NCBI GenBank assembly: GCA_905250125.1
Contig: CAJNOL010000017.1
Location: 186,001-250,000, forward strand
From: Rotaria sordida
Taxonomy: Eukaryota > Rotifera > Eurotatoria > Philodinida > Philodinidae
Direction of reading: 5' to 3'
DNA: 64,000 nucleotides
Part shown: positions 50,301 through 62,824 of the stretch, piece by piece
Position numbering within the stretch: the stretch's first letter is position 1
Layout of the letters: each line of letters begins with the position of its first letter
The notes under the pieces: model-generated
What the model was told of the DNA's origin: nothing
The model's input: only the letters and a program-made list of their open reading frames with translations
The model's database searches: none
Position numbers and translations under genes: made by a program

Positions 50301-51958
50301 AGATCAAGTTTTCGTCGAGCAATACCTGCGAAATAAAAGTTGAAATAAATTAAAAAATTAGCCAAACAAAAGAAAATGATGTCATTTATGAAAGATCAGA
50401 CCTCGGGCTATCTTTCCATGTATTTAGGTGAGTTTTCATGTTTTCGAGGGAAATGACATAATTAAAATGCCATTGTTCTCTCTTTCAGTTCACCGATGAC
50501 AATCCAAATACGAGACTGATCTATAAACTAATTCAATTTTTAACATAAATTTTCTTTTCAATCCGACATCGAATGCATTCAATCTCAGATTCAAGATTCG
50601 CCTAGGTCAATCCGAGAATGGACGCTTACATATACTAAGTTGAGTGTTTTGTCTGCGATACGAGATAAATTGGTTCTTTAAATTGAAATTTAAGATAGAA
50701 ATTGGATTCAAAAAGCTTAGGGGAACATGTTTGTAAGTATCAAGTCGAAACAAATAGATGGAAAAACATTGAATATAAAAAGTAGATTGACAAAAGATAA
50801 GTAATAAGAGATTACTCAAGTAGAAATGTTGAAATGTTTTTCTTTTCTTTTGGTTCAAGATGAGGTCCTTCTCTTTTCCCATACCTTCATTCTTAAATGT
50901 CGTGAATTATCTTATTTGTTATTCTTTACTCAATAAATCTTTTTTATCAATGGGTATGGATTATTATAATGATCAGCTTCTTATTTGTTCTTTCTTTTGA
51001 CAATTTTCAAGGATAGTTGCTCTTATTATAAAATATAAACATTAAACATTTTGTGCTATGATTAATATGAAAAAAAATAAATAAAAACTTTTCCTTATAG
51101 TCATGTCTAGGAATAGAAATAACTCAAAAATCTGAAATTTTAAAAATAAACTAGTCTTCTTGGAACTTTGGTCTATGCAATATTTCAAATCGAAAATACA
51201 CGCCAGACGTTCAGTTTGGTCATTAGTTGTAAAGCATCTAATATTATATCTTGAATTTGAATAAGTCAATTCATAAATTCAATAATACTATGAATCATTT
51301 GTTTTTTTATTTTTACCTAAATTTCGTTGTCGTTGTGGATCAAGTAATGTTAAACTTTCTGGAATTTTAATATATTTTTGTTTTAAATGTGGACTAACAT
51401 TTCCTTGATTAATTGGTAGACCGGATCCTGTTTTGAATAATTCTTCAAATTTTTCAAAATCAATTAACTAATAATAAAAATAATAAAATTTTTCAATTAA
51501 CAATCAAGCAAAAAAAAGAAAATCTTACTTTAAAATACTTTTCATCATCAAGTTCATAGAATACGGTACCACGTACTTGTCCAGGTTTTAATGATGTCCA
51601 ATTAAGATTAGGTAATTTATATTTTGTTTGAATTTTCTTTTTTATTGTCATTGAACCAGGTGGTGCATCAAGCATACCTGGTGGTGGAGGAATACCAAAT
51701 AGTGGTGGAGGCTAAAAGAAATCAAAAACAAATAAAACACAAGAGAAAAAAAACGAATTCACATACGGGTCCTGGAGGTGGAGGTGGTGGAATAAAATCT
51801 ATAATTGAAAAAAAAATTTAGTAAGAGAAACAAAAAAGAAATCAATTGTTAATTACTTGGAGGTGGTAATGGAGGAGCAGGAGGTATATTGCTTATAGTA
51901 CTTGTAGGTGCACCAGGAGGAGCTGATGATATGGATGATGTCGAACTATTCGAAGACC
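47301..51958 (-). CDS. FMNL: FMNL exons for FH1, FH2 and DAD
   Basis: Exons: 51958-51857, 51798-51767, 51711-51529, 51467-51317, 50325-50268, 50219-50072, 50002-49847, 49783-49703, 49644-49515, 48463-48372, 48309-48192, 48139-48069, 48003-47905, 47639-47534, 47458-47301. FH1 is spread over three exons, one of only 32 bp (PPPPPPGP). FH2 ends near [20 protein letters not shown]. The DAD-like tail has the acidic/basic pattern [20 protein letters not shown]. An N/T-rich end follows. Confidence 0.92.
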
Positions 51959-54900
51959 CTAAGAAATGAACAAACAAAGTATGAAAAACTTCTCGAGAGT
52001 CGTTCGATGAAATTTTGATTTTAACATCCGGAAATGAGTAAGATTAATATTGTAACGATATTAATTTTGTTTAATCTTATGTTTCTCTCTCTAATGGATA
52101 CATACCTCTTTCATGTTGACTTCTTTTTAGTGTATTTAATGTATGTGAAATATCATCACGTTCTTTCTATTAAAGAAAATCAAATACACTTCATAGTAAG
52201 AAAAAAAAATCTCTTACTTTAACATTTTCCATTTGTTCTTCAGCAAAACTTAATGCTTTTTGTAATTCCGCTTTAAAAAAAAAAAAAGAATATAAAATAA
52301 TAGGAAACCAAAAATTTTCTTACCCAATTTACTACAATTTCCACTTTCTAATTCTTGTATTCGTTCATTTGTCTGAAAAATTAAAATATTACAAAATCTA
52401 TTCGTACAAAAAACAAAAACAAAATAAGAACCAGTCAACTTACAATTCCTAATTGTTCTTCTAATTCCGAGACTTTTGTAATTGCTTGTTGTTTTGTTTC
52501 TGAATCTTCAAGTAATTGACCAACATCAAAATAATTATCAAGAAAAGCATGAATTTGTAATATAAATAAATCACATTCACTATGAGTTTCCAAATATTTC
52601 TATTCATCAAAAAAAACAAAAGGATACAAGTTTAAACTTCGAAAACAAAAAAAATGTACTTTAAGACATTCATCAAGACCAAGTAATTTAAATTCTTCTT
52701 GTAAACAGACACGATAATTCATATCTTGTACTGAATGTACAATTATATTAATAAATTGCATACATGCAATCTATAAATAAATTATAAAAAAACGAGACTT
52801 TTTTGTTTCAAATAATTATACCATATAATCAACATTAAATTCTAATGGTTGAGTAAATGATTTCATTAATGTTTCAAATCGACGTCGTTCTTGACATACC
52901 TAGAAATATCAATTAAATTTTGATTTTAATTTTAAATTAAACAAAAAAACCAGTTTACAATTCGAAAATTATCAAATGCTGCTAATACAACATCATGACC
53001 TAATTCAACCAAACATACAGCAGCAAGTAATTCCAAAATAAGTGCTTTACATCTATAAATAATTTTAAAAAGAACATTATTTAATAAAAACAAAAAAAAA
53101 TTTACCGATAATTTTTATGTTGTAGACTAAGTGTTATATAATTAAGAGCAGCTGGATGTTGAATAACAAGATTAAAACCATTCTAGGAAAACAAAAAAAT
53201 ATTTTTTAATTAGTTTTTATGAAGAAGATTTGGCATAAAATATTCACTCATTTTTCGGCCATACACTTAAAGACAGCTGGTTAGAGTCAGAAACATTCGA
53301 AAATGTATCTAGAATTTCCTTCCGAGGTAAGAATGTTTCAAAATACTGGTTGTACAGAATACTATTTTAGTCAATTTTGTATGTCGATTAAAACCTATCA
53401 AATTCAAAATGTGAAACAATTTTTAATTGCTCAATTTTGTAGAACAAAGTGTGTTGTTTAGTTTTTCATGATAAATTTTAAAACTTTTGTATTTTTGAAA
53501 CAGCAAGTTTTTGACCAATGCTGATTTCCATAGAAATTAACTTTTTAGTAGAAATGCATAGATAAGATTTCAGTAATGTAAACTAAGGATTGCGCCAAAA
53601 GTGCTGTTTTGCTTTATACAGATATAGTTTTGGATATTTTTCACAAAATTTACTGATAGTTATAGTGACTGAAAAAATGAGTCAACATTTTATGGCAAGA
53701 CTTTCGCGCTTGATGTTAGAAAGATTGTCACAATTCATAATTTCTGTAAAAACTACTAACAGAAAATGGACTCGATATTACCGGTAAACAATGATTTTCT
53801 TTATACTAATGCAATATTATTTTTAGTATGTTTTTTTTTTATAACCAACTTCAATTTTCAGTTTTTTTGGCAACATTAAAAAACTTCAACATAAGTACTC
53901 CAAAAATTACTTGGCCAAGGTTTTCTTTTTGTTCTTTTAAATACTATTAAAAATCCAAATAGTGATTTGAGTAGAGAATTTTATTTCCAACAAGATATTA
54001 TTCCCAGTTTCTCAATGATAGATTTCTGGAAAATAAAATTTTTCGGTTTTTTGAATTATCCAGACTAATAGAACAAACAATTCTCTACAAAAATGAGACG
54101 TCTCTCGGCTCATTCTGACGTTTATTGATTGAGATACATCAATCTCACGGACGGTACAAAACAGATTTCTTTATAGAAATACCGTTTTTATGCATTCTGC
54201 AAGGTTGATGTGTCGCGGTCAATAAACGTAGAAATGAACCAAGAAACGTTTCATTTTGTTGAGAATTGTTTGCTCTATCAATCTGAATAATTAAAAAAGC
54301 CAACAAACCTTGACTGTCCAGAGACCCTACCCTTGACAAACTAGCAATCGTTTTTGTCATTAAAAAAATCTTATTGAGAATAATACTCTCTACGTAAAAC
54401 ACTCCTTGAATTATGAGAGCGAAAAAAATTTGGATAATAAACTCGGTCGAATAATTTTATGAGGCAATATAAGTATCCAATAAAATGCTAATATATATAT
54501 ATATATATATACTTGATTATTCATAATTGCTCGAAGACACATAACACATAATCTAACATCATCAGTAGCTTCACCAATTTGATATTTTTTTATTTTTCTA
54601 TGTAAACGTTTAGCATCTGATCGACCTAATGTTGAACGTTTTAAAGTTGAATTTTCATCTACATAATTATGACTTCCATTATTTAACATTGATATTGGTA
54701 ATAAATGATGAATACTATTTGAACTTGATAAATAAGGAAAATCATTTGAACTTTCAACTTCACTAGAAAATTTTCAAAAATTCTTTTATTATTCATCAAT
54801 AAAAAGAAAAAAAGAAAAACGTTAGTTTATCATTTATTAATTCGTGCACTAAATATCAGCTGGTATTCTCACCCTAATAAACCACAAAAGAAAGATTGTC

Positions 54901-55879
54901 TATTGTTTATAGATGAATTATTTTTTAATTCAATATAATCTGGTTCAAATCTAATCTCTCAAAAATTGAACATTCTACTAAAAATATATCTATTTTGCTT
55001 ACCGCATGACTTCTAATGATGTTATTAAATAATCAAGTAAAACATCAAGACCTTTATTATGTGAATTAAGAAATTCATGTACCCATCTAAAAGTAAAAAT
55101 TTTTAAAAATAAATCAAATAATACAAAAAAAAAAAAATATTCATTTACCCAATACTATTTGTACGTAATGAAATTTCTAAACTTGAAAGTAATTGAGTTG
55201 ATGGTTCGATTGGTTGTTTCTTTTTCTAAGAAAAAATATTTAAAAATAATCTTTTTTTTTTTCGTGTCTTAATTTTCTTACTAAAGTTGATGCTTTTGGT
55301 ACAAGATTAGCACCACGAATATATGTTTTTAAACCATCTATATAATATTGTGGTGGATGTTTAGCAATAACTTGATCCTAATTTTGAGTTTTTTTTTTTT
55401 ATTATAAAAGATATAATCAATATGAAATTTTTTGTTTTCACATACTCGATCTCGTATAATATCCCATTTTTTATCGGATGGAAATTCTCTTAACATTTTA
55501 ATTTTATCAGGTGGTAAATCCATTGTAGCCTATCAAAGATAAATATATGTCAAATGAAAAGAAGAGAAAAAAGAAAATAATATATCATTTACAATTGTTT
55601 TTTGAAATAATTCTTCTAAAGTTCGATCATCTGGTCGAATTTGATTCATTCTTTCAAGACTTCCAATACTCTAAAATAGAAATTCTATTTCTTATATATA
55701 TTTGTGTTTTTTTTGTTTTTTACTTTTCCAAGTGTTTCTAATGAACTACGACCGAATGTTGATCGCATTGAAACTGTTCCATATTGCCAATCGGACGATA
55801 ATATCGTCCCGTTATCGTTATTATTCGTCTCCGTTATGTTTATTGTTATTTTTACATATATAATAAGTTTTAAATGAAT
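47301..55879 (-). CDS. FMNL: formin-like protein (FMNL class), 5' end not found
   Basis: Thirty-one exons splice in frame to 1,088 residues. Order: GTPase-binding/FH3 region (about 55-475), coiled coil (about 475-525), short FH1 with few proline runs (about 530-575), FH2 (about 590-985) and a C-terminal DAD region. FMNL-specific matches include [76 protein letters not shown] and [19 protein letters not shown]2 formins nucleate and elongate actin filaments; FMNLs are released from autoinhibition by Rac/Cdc42-type GTPases. The first exon found starts at an acceptor at 55879 with no upstream ATG. The usual MGN myristoylation start must therefore be further upstream, or be lacking. Confidence 0.93.
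49226..49300 (+). repeat. possible fragment of dispersed repeat R1
   Basis: TTAGCACAATTCTTATAGGA followed by TTGACAGATGAAGCACGA resembles the first 50 bp of R1. It lies in the 1-kb FMNL intron between exons 49644-49515 and 48463-48372. No further R1 blocks follow, so this is a short or decayed copy. Confidence 0.35.
52106..55879 (-). CDS. FMNL: FMNL exons for GBD/FH3 and coiled coil
   Basis: Exons: 55879-55724, 55670-55593, 55529-55446, 55377-55282, 55225-55149, 55086-55003, 54950-54873, 54762-54513, 53182-53106, 53052-52959, 52899-52822, 52770-52660, 52599-52444, 52372-52324, 52270-52218, 52166-52106. Armadillo-like FH3 motifs include [59 protein letters not shown] and [18 protein letters not shown]. 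The 1.3-kb intron after the 54762-54513 exon holds a foldback element. Confidence 0.92.
53960..54405. mobile_element. foldback element in an FMNL intron
   Basis: The arms (about 53960-54155 and about 54190-54405) are imperfect reverse complements across nearly their whole length, with a loop of only about 35 bp. Paired words include AGTGATTTGAGTAGAGA / AGTGTTTTACGTAGAGA at the outer ends, then AACAAACAATTCTC / GCAAACAATTCTC, ACGTTTATTGA and ACATCAA. The minus-strand frame here (54402-54145) is arm sequence, not a gene. Confidence 0.65.
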
Positions 55880-56655
55880 CTGAAAGAACATAAATAGACA
55901 TATTTTTTTGTGTACCGTAAAAACAAAAACATATTTTGAAAAACATTTATTTTGCACAAGAAAGAAAAAAAGAATGATAGAAACATTTGAAATGAAACAA
56001 AAAACTGCATATTTGAAAAAAACAGAAAGAAGACATAATACTTAGTAATCCAATTGAGATTGGTAAGAAGAAAAAAAAAACATGAATATTTTGACAAATG
56101 TAAGGATGCGACAAAATAAATAGTTGGAATTTCGACGACTACTTTTAAGTATATTTAGACCATCAAAGAAAATATATCGTTCTATGACATTGATTTTAAA
56201 TAGAAAAATAAAATGTTACGGATATATAACAAATATAGACTTAAGAACCGTCTCGGTGAAGCCTATTTCAATGACAACCATTATCGGTCTAGTTACTCAT
56301 ATTACAATATTTGGTCTATACGACGATATACCTATAATTTACATCTCCTAACTATTGAAGTAACAGAATTATAAATAATAACTTGTCGATATGAATTTCT
56401 TTTTTTTTTTCTTTTCGAAGAATTTTGTTATTCAAACATAATAAATCGTTCGTCTATAGGACAAAGTTTAAGTGATTATTAAAGTAAGAAATACTGAAAG
56501 ACCTGACTCACCAATTCATACATTATTAATATTTATTGAATATGATATCAATATAAATCAGAGAGAAAAGTACTTTTTTCATATTGAAGTATCATAATAT
56601 GTTAAAAAATATTGGTAGATTTATCATGAATCATTGGTTACGATTTCCTTTTTTC

Positions 56656-56704
56656 TTCATTCATTCATTCATTCATGCATTCATTCATACATTCATTTAT
56701 TCAT
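56656..56704 (+). repeat. (ATTC)n simple repeat
   Basis: About ten imperfect ATTC/ATTT units. The plus-strand frame with repeated FIHSFIHAFIH is a product of this repeat. Confidence 0.85.
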
Positions 56705-59284
56705 TCATACAAATCATAAATGTACACACCTTTGAGCGAAGGCCGCACCACCTTCATCCATCCATCTTTTTTCATTGACGATCGAAATATGATGATCTTT
56801 CTCTTTCTCTCACTGTCTCTCTGTCTCTCTCTCTCTCCCTCTATTTTCCTTCATCGTCATCAGCGTTTCGTTCGGTTGTTTAATTTTTATGATGCATTTT
56901 TCTTTTTTTTTTTTCGCTCCCTCTTTCTTATTTAGATTAGATTGAAAAAAAAGAAAAGTAAAAAAAAAATCTAAGAACTAGAAGTACACTAAACATTGAA
57001 AGAATAAAAAAGACGAAGGAAAGATTAGTCTACATTAATAAATCCTTTAAGCATGAAAAGAACACAATTTCTTCATAATAATACAATCACTTTTCAATAT
57101 TTCTTTACCTGTATAGGCCAAAGTGAAAAGGTGATGATGGCATTAGACACGATTACTTGATATGTATACGACTTAGCCGATTTGCTCGAATATTTCTATA
57201 TAGTAGGGTTTTTTTTCGTCCATCAATCGTTGAAAGATGATGATATATTATTTTTTTAAATTGAATGTAATCTACAGTTATCAAAACATTTTGCATATGT
57301 TGCAATTCAAGCAAGATAAAATCGACAACGATGTTTTATTGGCAATGAGTGAATTAAAAAACAACAGATAACGTAATCTTGACAATGACAGTGTTCATTC
57401 AAATCATGGTCACGATCATTACTATAGATATATATCGTCTAGCTAGGAGAATTATCAGACGTTCGAATCTCATAAGTGTCACGAACGAAGTAAAAAAAAC
57501 CTGAATACTATAAAAAACGACCTTGATAATACTGACTGCTGAAACGATATTATACTCAAGTAATAATAAATCGTCATCTTGATAGAAAAATCATACTATC
57601 CTCATATAAAATGAAGAAACAAAAAAAAAAGAATGAATATACTGAATGAGAGAGTACAATGAGAGAACGTAAGGAACTAATCAGTAGAAGATTTGTTGAC
57701 ACAACTGCTGCCTTCAATAGAATTGAGCCGATTTAGTCGGCTTATATTTATGTATAAATATATATATATGAGAACGGTATAACTGATCTAATATGATATA
57801 TGAATGTCATTATGACAAGCGTTACCATCATTCTCTATTCACAATACAAAAGGCTCCGATTAATATGAAAGGAAAAAAACCCGAGATGGAAGAAAGGAAT
57901 AGATAAAAAAGAAAGAAGTGAACGAGTGAATGAAAGAGAGAAGTATAACAAAGGTCATAAAATATAATACAGAAGGAGGTAATCATTAGAGAACAAAGCA
58001 GAACCGGATGTGTAATACTCACATTCATTTGTACATCGACTATGAGAAAACGACACAGCTACAATAGGGAGCCGATATTGATAATAATTATACATATAAA
58101 ATAAGTTTGCTCTATGAACAGAAAAGTTTTTCTTTATAAGAGTAAAAAAAAAAACTTAAGAATATGTTTACATTGTAAATGCAAGCATGAAATAAGAAGA
58201 AAAAAATCTATATACATATAATCGTTTAAGTGTTGTTTGCACTTACTTGATGAAACTACACAAATATCTTTGAAATCTTATAAAATTGTTTAGCATAGAC
58301 ATTTAATCGATCACAAAAACAAATACGAGAAAAAAAAAGAAGAAGGAAGATAAAGGAAGACAAGATTATGACGAATGATGATCATAATGACCTAAGCATC
58401 GATTGGATTGAACATATAGCAATAAAACTAAAGATAAAGAATGTGGCGCTTTAAGATAAAAAATTGTTTTAGAAAGACATCTGTTGATATTAATCAATTA
58501 TCCTTGAACAAGTCTCGTTTTCATAAATCATTTCTAAACAATATATTCAAATATATTCAGTCATATCGATTGTATTCTAGGTTGAATCAAACGAAAGTCG
58601 TTGAATATTGATGAAAAATCCTTCAAAAGTTGATATTAGTCAATAGATTTATTAAAAGCCGATCAATTCTATTGAAACTTCATACTTTAGTCAATGATTG
58701 ATTTATATATATATATGCACTTTTATTCATTTTCACGATCGAATAATTATTTTGATATGTTAAATTTTTGTAAATTAAATAATAATAATACGACAAATGA
58801 ATTTTTACTATATTTATGATAATATGAATACATAATACATTCAATTAAAACGGAAAAAAGTGCCAGAAGCAGTTTGAATCTTCGTTGATGAAATAGATTA
58901 TAATATTAAATATGTATTATACTTGATATTTTCTGCTACAATAAGCCTACCAGTCGTTTCACTTTTTCTCGTACATCAAAATATTTGTTTGTTATTCTTA
59001 CCGATTTCCAATAGTATAAACACTTATAATAAATAAACCTCTCATATATATTTAACAGATCTTAATGTACTATTTCAAGGATCAGCAAAAACTTAAAGTT
59101 ATATTTCTGCTATGGAACAAAAACCGATAGTTATTCGAATTTGTGCAAAACTCTTAGGTTTATGTTTAATTGTAAATAATCGAACAGGTCGGACATTACA
59201 ATAGAACTATGCAAGTGTTATCTATTTACAAGAATATAATTATCGGGTTTTTTCATCCCTTCAGGTTACGTGGAAAACCGATTT

Positions 59285-59508
59285 TCGACTTGAAAATTTG
59301 CACGACCAAAGATCTTAATGAGATTAGTTCATTGGACAAGTCTTAGTTTTTCCCTTATTTTCTTTCTGAAGCCATAAATATATTAACAAAATTTGCTTTT
59401 ACATATGAGAGAATTTCGAATATTGAATATCTCAGGATAGGAGATACTAGAAAAATTTCAATTTGTTCAATGAACTAATCTCATTATTCATGCAAAATTC
59501 GAAGTCGA
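59285..59508. repeat. inverted repeat, about 50-bp arms
   Basis: 59285 to about 59338 and 59464-59508 pair as reverse complements, sharing CGACTT, ATTTTGCA-like sequence and AATGAGATTAGTTCATTG. Possibly the remains of a small foldback element. Confidence 0.55.
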
Positions 59509-60273
59509 ACCTCTCACATGATCTGAACGAGGCCACAGCTTTTTGTTGAAAAATCCAGTAAAATTTTGATATTTCAAGAATGAACATCTGAAAAACTAGA
59601 TTATTCAAGACTTTTCTATTGCTCACTAATACACATAGTTTCGATCGAAAAGCTATTTGACACCTGAAGAGATTCCCTCGTTAGTTATAATCTATTGGCG
59701 AAACAGTTGTTAATAACGTACGTATGAGTTTCTTTTTCTTGAAAGTACTGCTTACTGATATATTCGGATACATTCAAACAGCTCAAGCGTCGATCACATA
59801 ATATAGCTTGCCTCGTTGTATGTATTCCAGAGATGTCCATAGCAAAGCTACTGCTGCGGCGATGAATATCTATGGTATGTTTCGGTAAGTTTCAACATAT
59901 TAAATATTTGTCTATATTTTTGTAGCACTCTTTGAATTTATATAATTTAATGAGAAAATGTTGTAGTGGAGTTAGGAAAAAAAAGCTGTGAACCAGTAGA
60001 ATTTATGAAAGTTGCTATTATTTTCTACTGTATTTCCCACGGAGAATTTCTGACTTATTAAAATTTACATTATAGATGTCGCTGGATATGTTTAGAATAA
60101 AATACAAGGAGGATATGTAGAAATATAAGATGAATTCGATTAACCAATTGACATGATTCCATGATTCATCAAAAACTAAATTGATTGTTTATTTCATATT
60201 TTACAAACTTCGAAAGAAGTTCTTTTTTTTTGTTGTAATTATTTATATTTGTCTTATTTAAGATTTTTCGAGC

Positions 60274-60764
60274 ATGTCGAAAGTACAAAAGCAACGTGTA
60301 CAAACATTCGGTAGAAAAAAAACAGCTACAGCTGTAGCTGTCTGTCAACAAGGTATAAAAGAAAAAAAAATGTTGATTAAAATTTAAAATAATATTTAAT
60401 TAAAGGTCATGGTTCAATTCGTGTTAATGGTCGACCTTTAAGTCTTGTTGAACCACAAGTACTTCGTTTTAAACTTGAAGAGCCAATTTATCTTCTTGGT
60501 CGAGACAAATTTGCAAATGTTGATATACGTATACGTGTTAAAGGTGGTGGTCGCATTGCACAAATTTATGCTATTCGACAAGCATTAGCAAAATCACTTG
60601 TTGCTTATAATCAAAAATATGTTGATGAAGCAACAAAAAAACAAATACGTGATATACTCGTACAATATGATCGAACATTACTTGTTGCTGATCCACGACG
60701 ATGTGAACCGAAAAAATTTGGTGGTCCTGGTGCACGTGCCAAATATCAAAAATCATACCGTTAA
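60274..60764 (+). CDS. RPS16: 40S ribosomal protein S16 (uS9)
   Basis: Two exons (60274-60352 and 60406-60764) join in frame to 145 residues, one shorter than human RPS16. The uS9 signature is clear: [66 protein letters not shown] and the basic tail [18 protein letters not shown]. It is a component of the small ribosomal subunit, and its C-terminal tail contacts P-site tRNA. A TTATTTAAG acceptor-like site lies about 12 bp before the ATG, so a 5' UTR intron or trans-splice site is possible. The single 53-bp intron splits the codon of a conserved Gly. Confidence 0.97.
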
Positions 60765-61900
60765 ATATTTCAATGGACTTGTTTTGTTGTTCGCTTTTTG
60801 TTATTTTTGTCTCAAATGAGCGTGCATGAAAAAGAAAACATAATAAGAATATAATGATGAACGACGAAATAATAAAACAGCTCGATCTGTCAGTCATATA
60901 GAAGTTATTTTAAATTTATAAAAAAAAAAACATTTCTTAATCATTTGATTTGATAATTTTCGAATATTTTTAGAATTCTAGAAGCAATAATTTTGATTTT
61001 TTTTATGAACGAGAAAAAACATCAGAGTCAGAAGATTTTAACTATACGATTCACTATGTGTATTTATATGTATTTAGTAGAAATAATTGAACCAGATATT
61101 TTCATTCTTCATGAAGATTTGTACTCTCAAAAGGCATAATTTCTATTTTAGTAAAAAAATATTTAACATAAGATCGAGTTCCATTGAATCATCGTTCGCA
61201 AATTTACTACATAATTAAAATTATTGTTTTTTCAGTACTAAAATTTTTACAAATGTTTTTTGTTGAAATGCGTCGCAATCCGATTTATTCTTCTTTCGGT
61301 ATTTCATTCATTGACTTTCTGTCGAACGTTAGATAATTATTAATAAACATCAAGATATAGATTTGAAGTATTGGATGAACGTTCCTATAAGAAACACATA
61401 ATTAGCGTTTTTGGTCGAACACAAGGTATTTTTTTGTTGCTTTTCGTTACAGTAAGCACAAAAATTGTTTCATTGATTTCTATTCAATTGTCTACTTTTG
61501 GGTAGGAAATGAGAGGCTACTAGCCTGAATTTCAAATGGCTTTAAAGATAAAACCAAAAAGCCTCTTGTATATCATTCTTTCGCCAACAAATATTAATAT
61601 TTACTGTATTTATAGTATTCGATATATTGATGCGTACAACTACAAAAAACATATTACGTATGTTTATATTCAACAGATCCTTCCTGTTCAGAATTTTTAT
61701 ACATCTTTAGACGATTGTATTGAATGTTATTCGAACAATCTAATAATTGTTGGAAATTGAAATTATGATATATAAATATCTAAGTAAATAAATAATCGTT
61801 AATTACTGATAGATCTTATTTCTTAATCAAAATCAGTTTTGTGCTTTGAAATACTTATTTCAAATTGATAGAAAACATTGGGATTTTTTTAATTTTTTAG
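60765..61900. other. gene-free spacer
   Basis: 1.1 kb between RPS16 and the AlkB gene. A short plus-strand frame (61536-61760) has no domain. A pyrimidine-rich tract ending TTTTTTAG abuts the ATG of the next gene. Confidence 0.5.
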
Positions 61901-62824
61901 ATGTGTTCAAATAAACGTAAATCTCATTCTTCAACAAAACCCAATCTTCATCTATTCTTTGGACCTAGTACTGTAAAAAAACATAAACAAACATACGATC
62001 AATCATTATTTATATATCCATTTATTGATCCATATCCACTACCATCATTTATTCTTCAAACAAATACAAAAGAATGTCGAATTATTAATGATAAACTTGA
62101 TTTAGATCTTCTTTATATAACATCATTCATTCCATCACCATGTGACATGTCATTGTATACATTTCTACTTAATATACTTCCATGGTATCGTGTAAAATAT
62201 TCTAAACAAACAGATAGATTAGTAGACATAATAACACCACGTTATACAACTGTATTTGGTATTGATGATACACAACAATCAAAAGAAAAATATAATCGAA
62301 CGCCACGAGAAATTCCACCAATACTTAATGAACTTAAACAACATGTTGAACAAATAACAAATACTACATATAATTTTGTTTTAGTTAATTTTTATGTTAA
62401 TGGTCAAGATTCAATCGCATATCATAGTGACGATGAACATTGGTTAGGTGATCAACCATGTATTGCATCATTATCATTAGGTGCTGAACGAGATTTTTAT
62501 ATGAAAAATAAATTAAATGAAAATCTTAAACAAAATTTTATTCTTAATTCAGGTGATTTAATTATTATGCGTGGTAAAACACAACATGCATGGTTACATT
62601 CAGTACCAAAACGAACATCACAATTATCTGGAAGAATTAATATTACATTTCGTCGTGCTTATCTACCTGAAGGAACAAATAATTATTATAGGTAAATATA
62701 AGAAATTGATAAACTTGTTTTTTTTTTGTATATTACGATGTGAACATGATTTAGATATAATGTTGGTGATGGTCCAATGTATCGATATATTAATGGAAAA
62801 ATGATCAAACATGATAGTGATTAG
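61901..62824 (+). CDS. AlkB-family Fe(II)/2-oxoglutarate dioxygenase (ALKBH2/3-like)
   Basis: Two exons (61901-62691 and 62755-62824) join in frame to 286 residues. The core matches ALKBH2-type demethylases, which remove N-alkyl lesions from DNA bases. Iron ligands are H175 and D177 (YHSDDE) and H233 (WLHSVPK). The 2-oxoglutarate arginine region is RINITFRR (R245, R251). VNFYVNGQDSIAYHSDDE and CIASLSLGAERDF are family hallmarks. All catalytic residues are present. The basic N-terminus (NKRKSHSSTK) is followed by PNLHLFF, which resembles a PCNA-binding PIP box with Q replaced. The C-terminal extension (YYRYNVGDGPMYRYINGK) goes beyond human ALKBH2. The ATG sits directly after TTTTTTAG, a splice or trans-splice acceptor. 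Confidence 0.93.

Larger units (their letters stand above)
55880..60273. other. 4.4-kb region upstream of FMNL and RPS16
   Basis: Must hold the missing FMNL 5' exon(s), its promoter and the RPS16 promoter. I found no convincing MGN-type start exon. A donor-like site near 57110 follows a short frame (MPSSPFHFGLY), but its phase does not fit the next exon. Simple repeats include (ATTC)n at about 56656-56704. Coding-like scraps occur near 59112-59200 (plus strand, MEQKPIVIRICAKLLG) and near 59823-59880. Confidence 0.5.

Noticed and set aside
53220..53955. Gene inside the long FMNL intron
   Set aside because: Only short frames without motifs, next to a foldback element; the FMNL frame continues across the intron.
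56124..56351. 75-residue plus-strand frame
   Set aside because: No domain or splice sites; it lies upstream of FMNL in sequence without coding bias.
56640..56940. Frames rich in FIH and SLSL repeats
   Set aside because: They are translations of ATTC and CTCT simple repeats.
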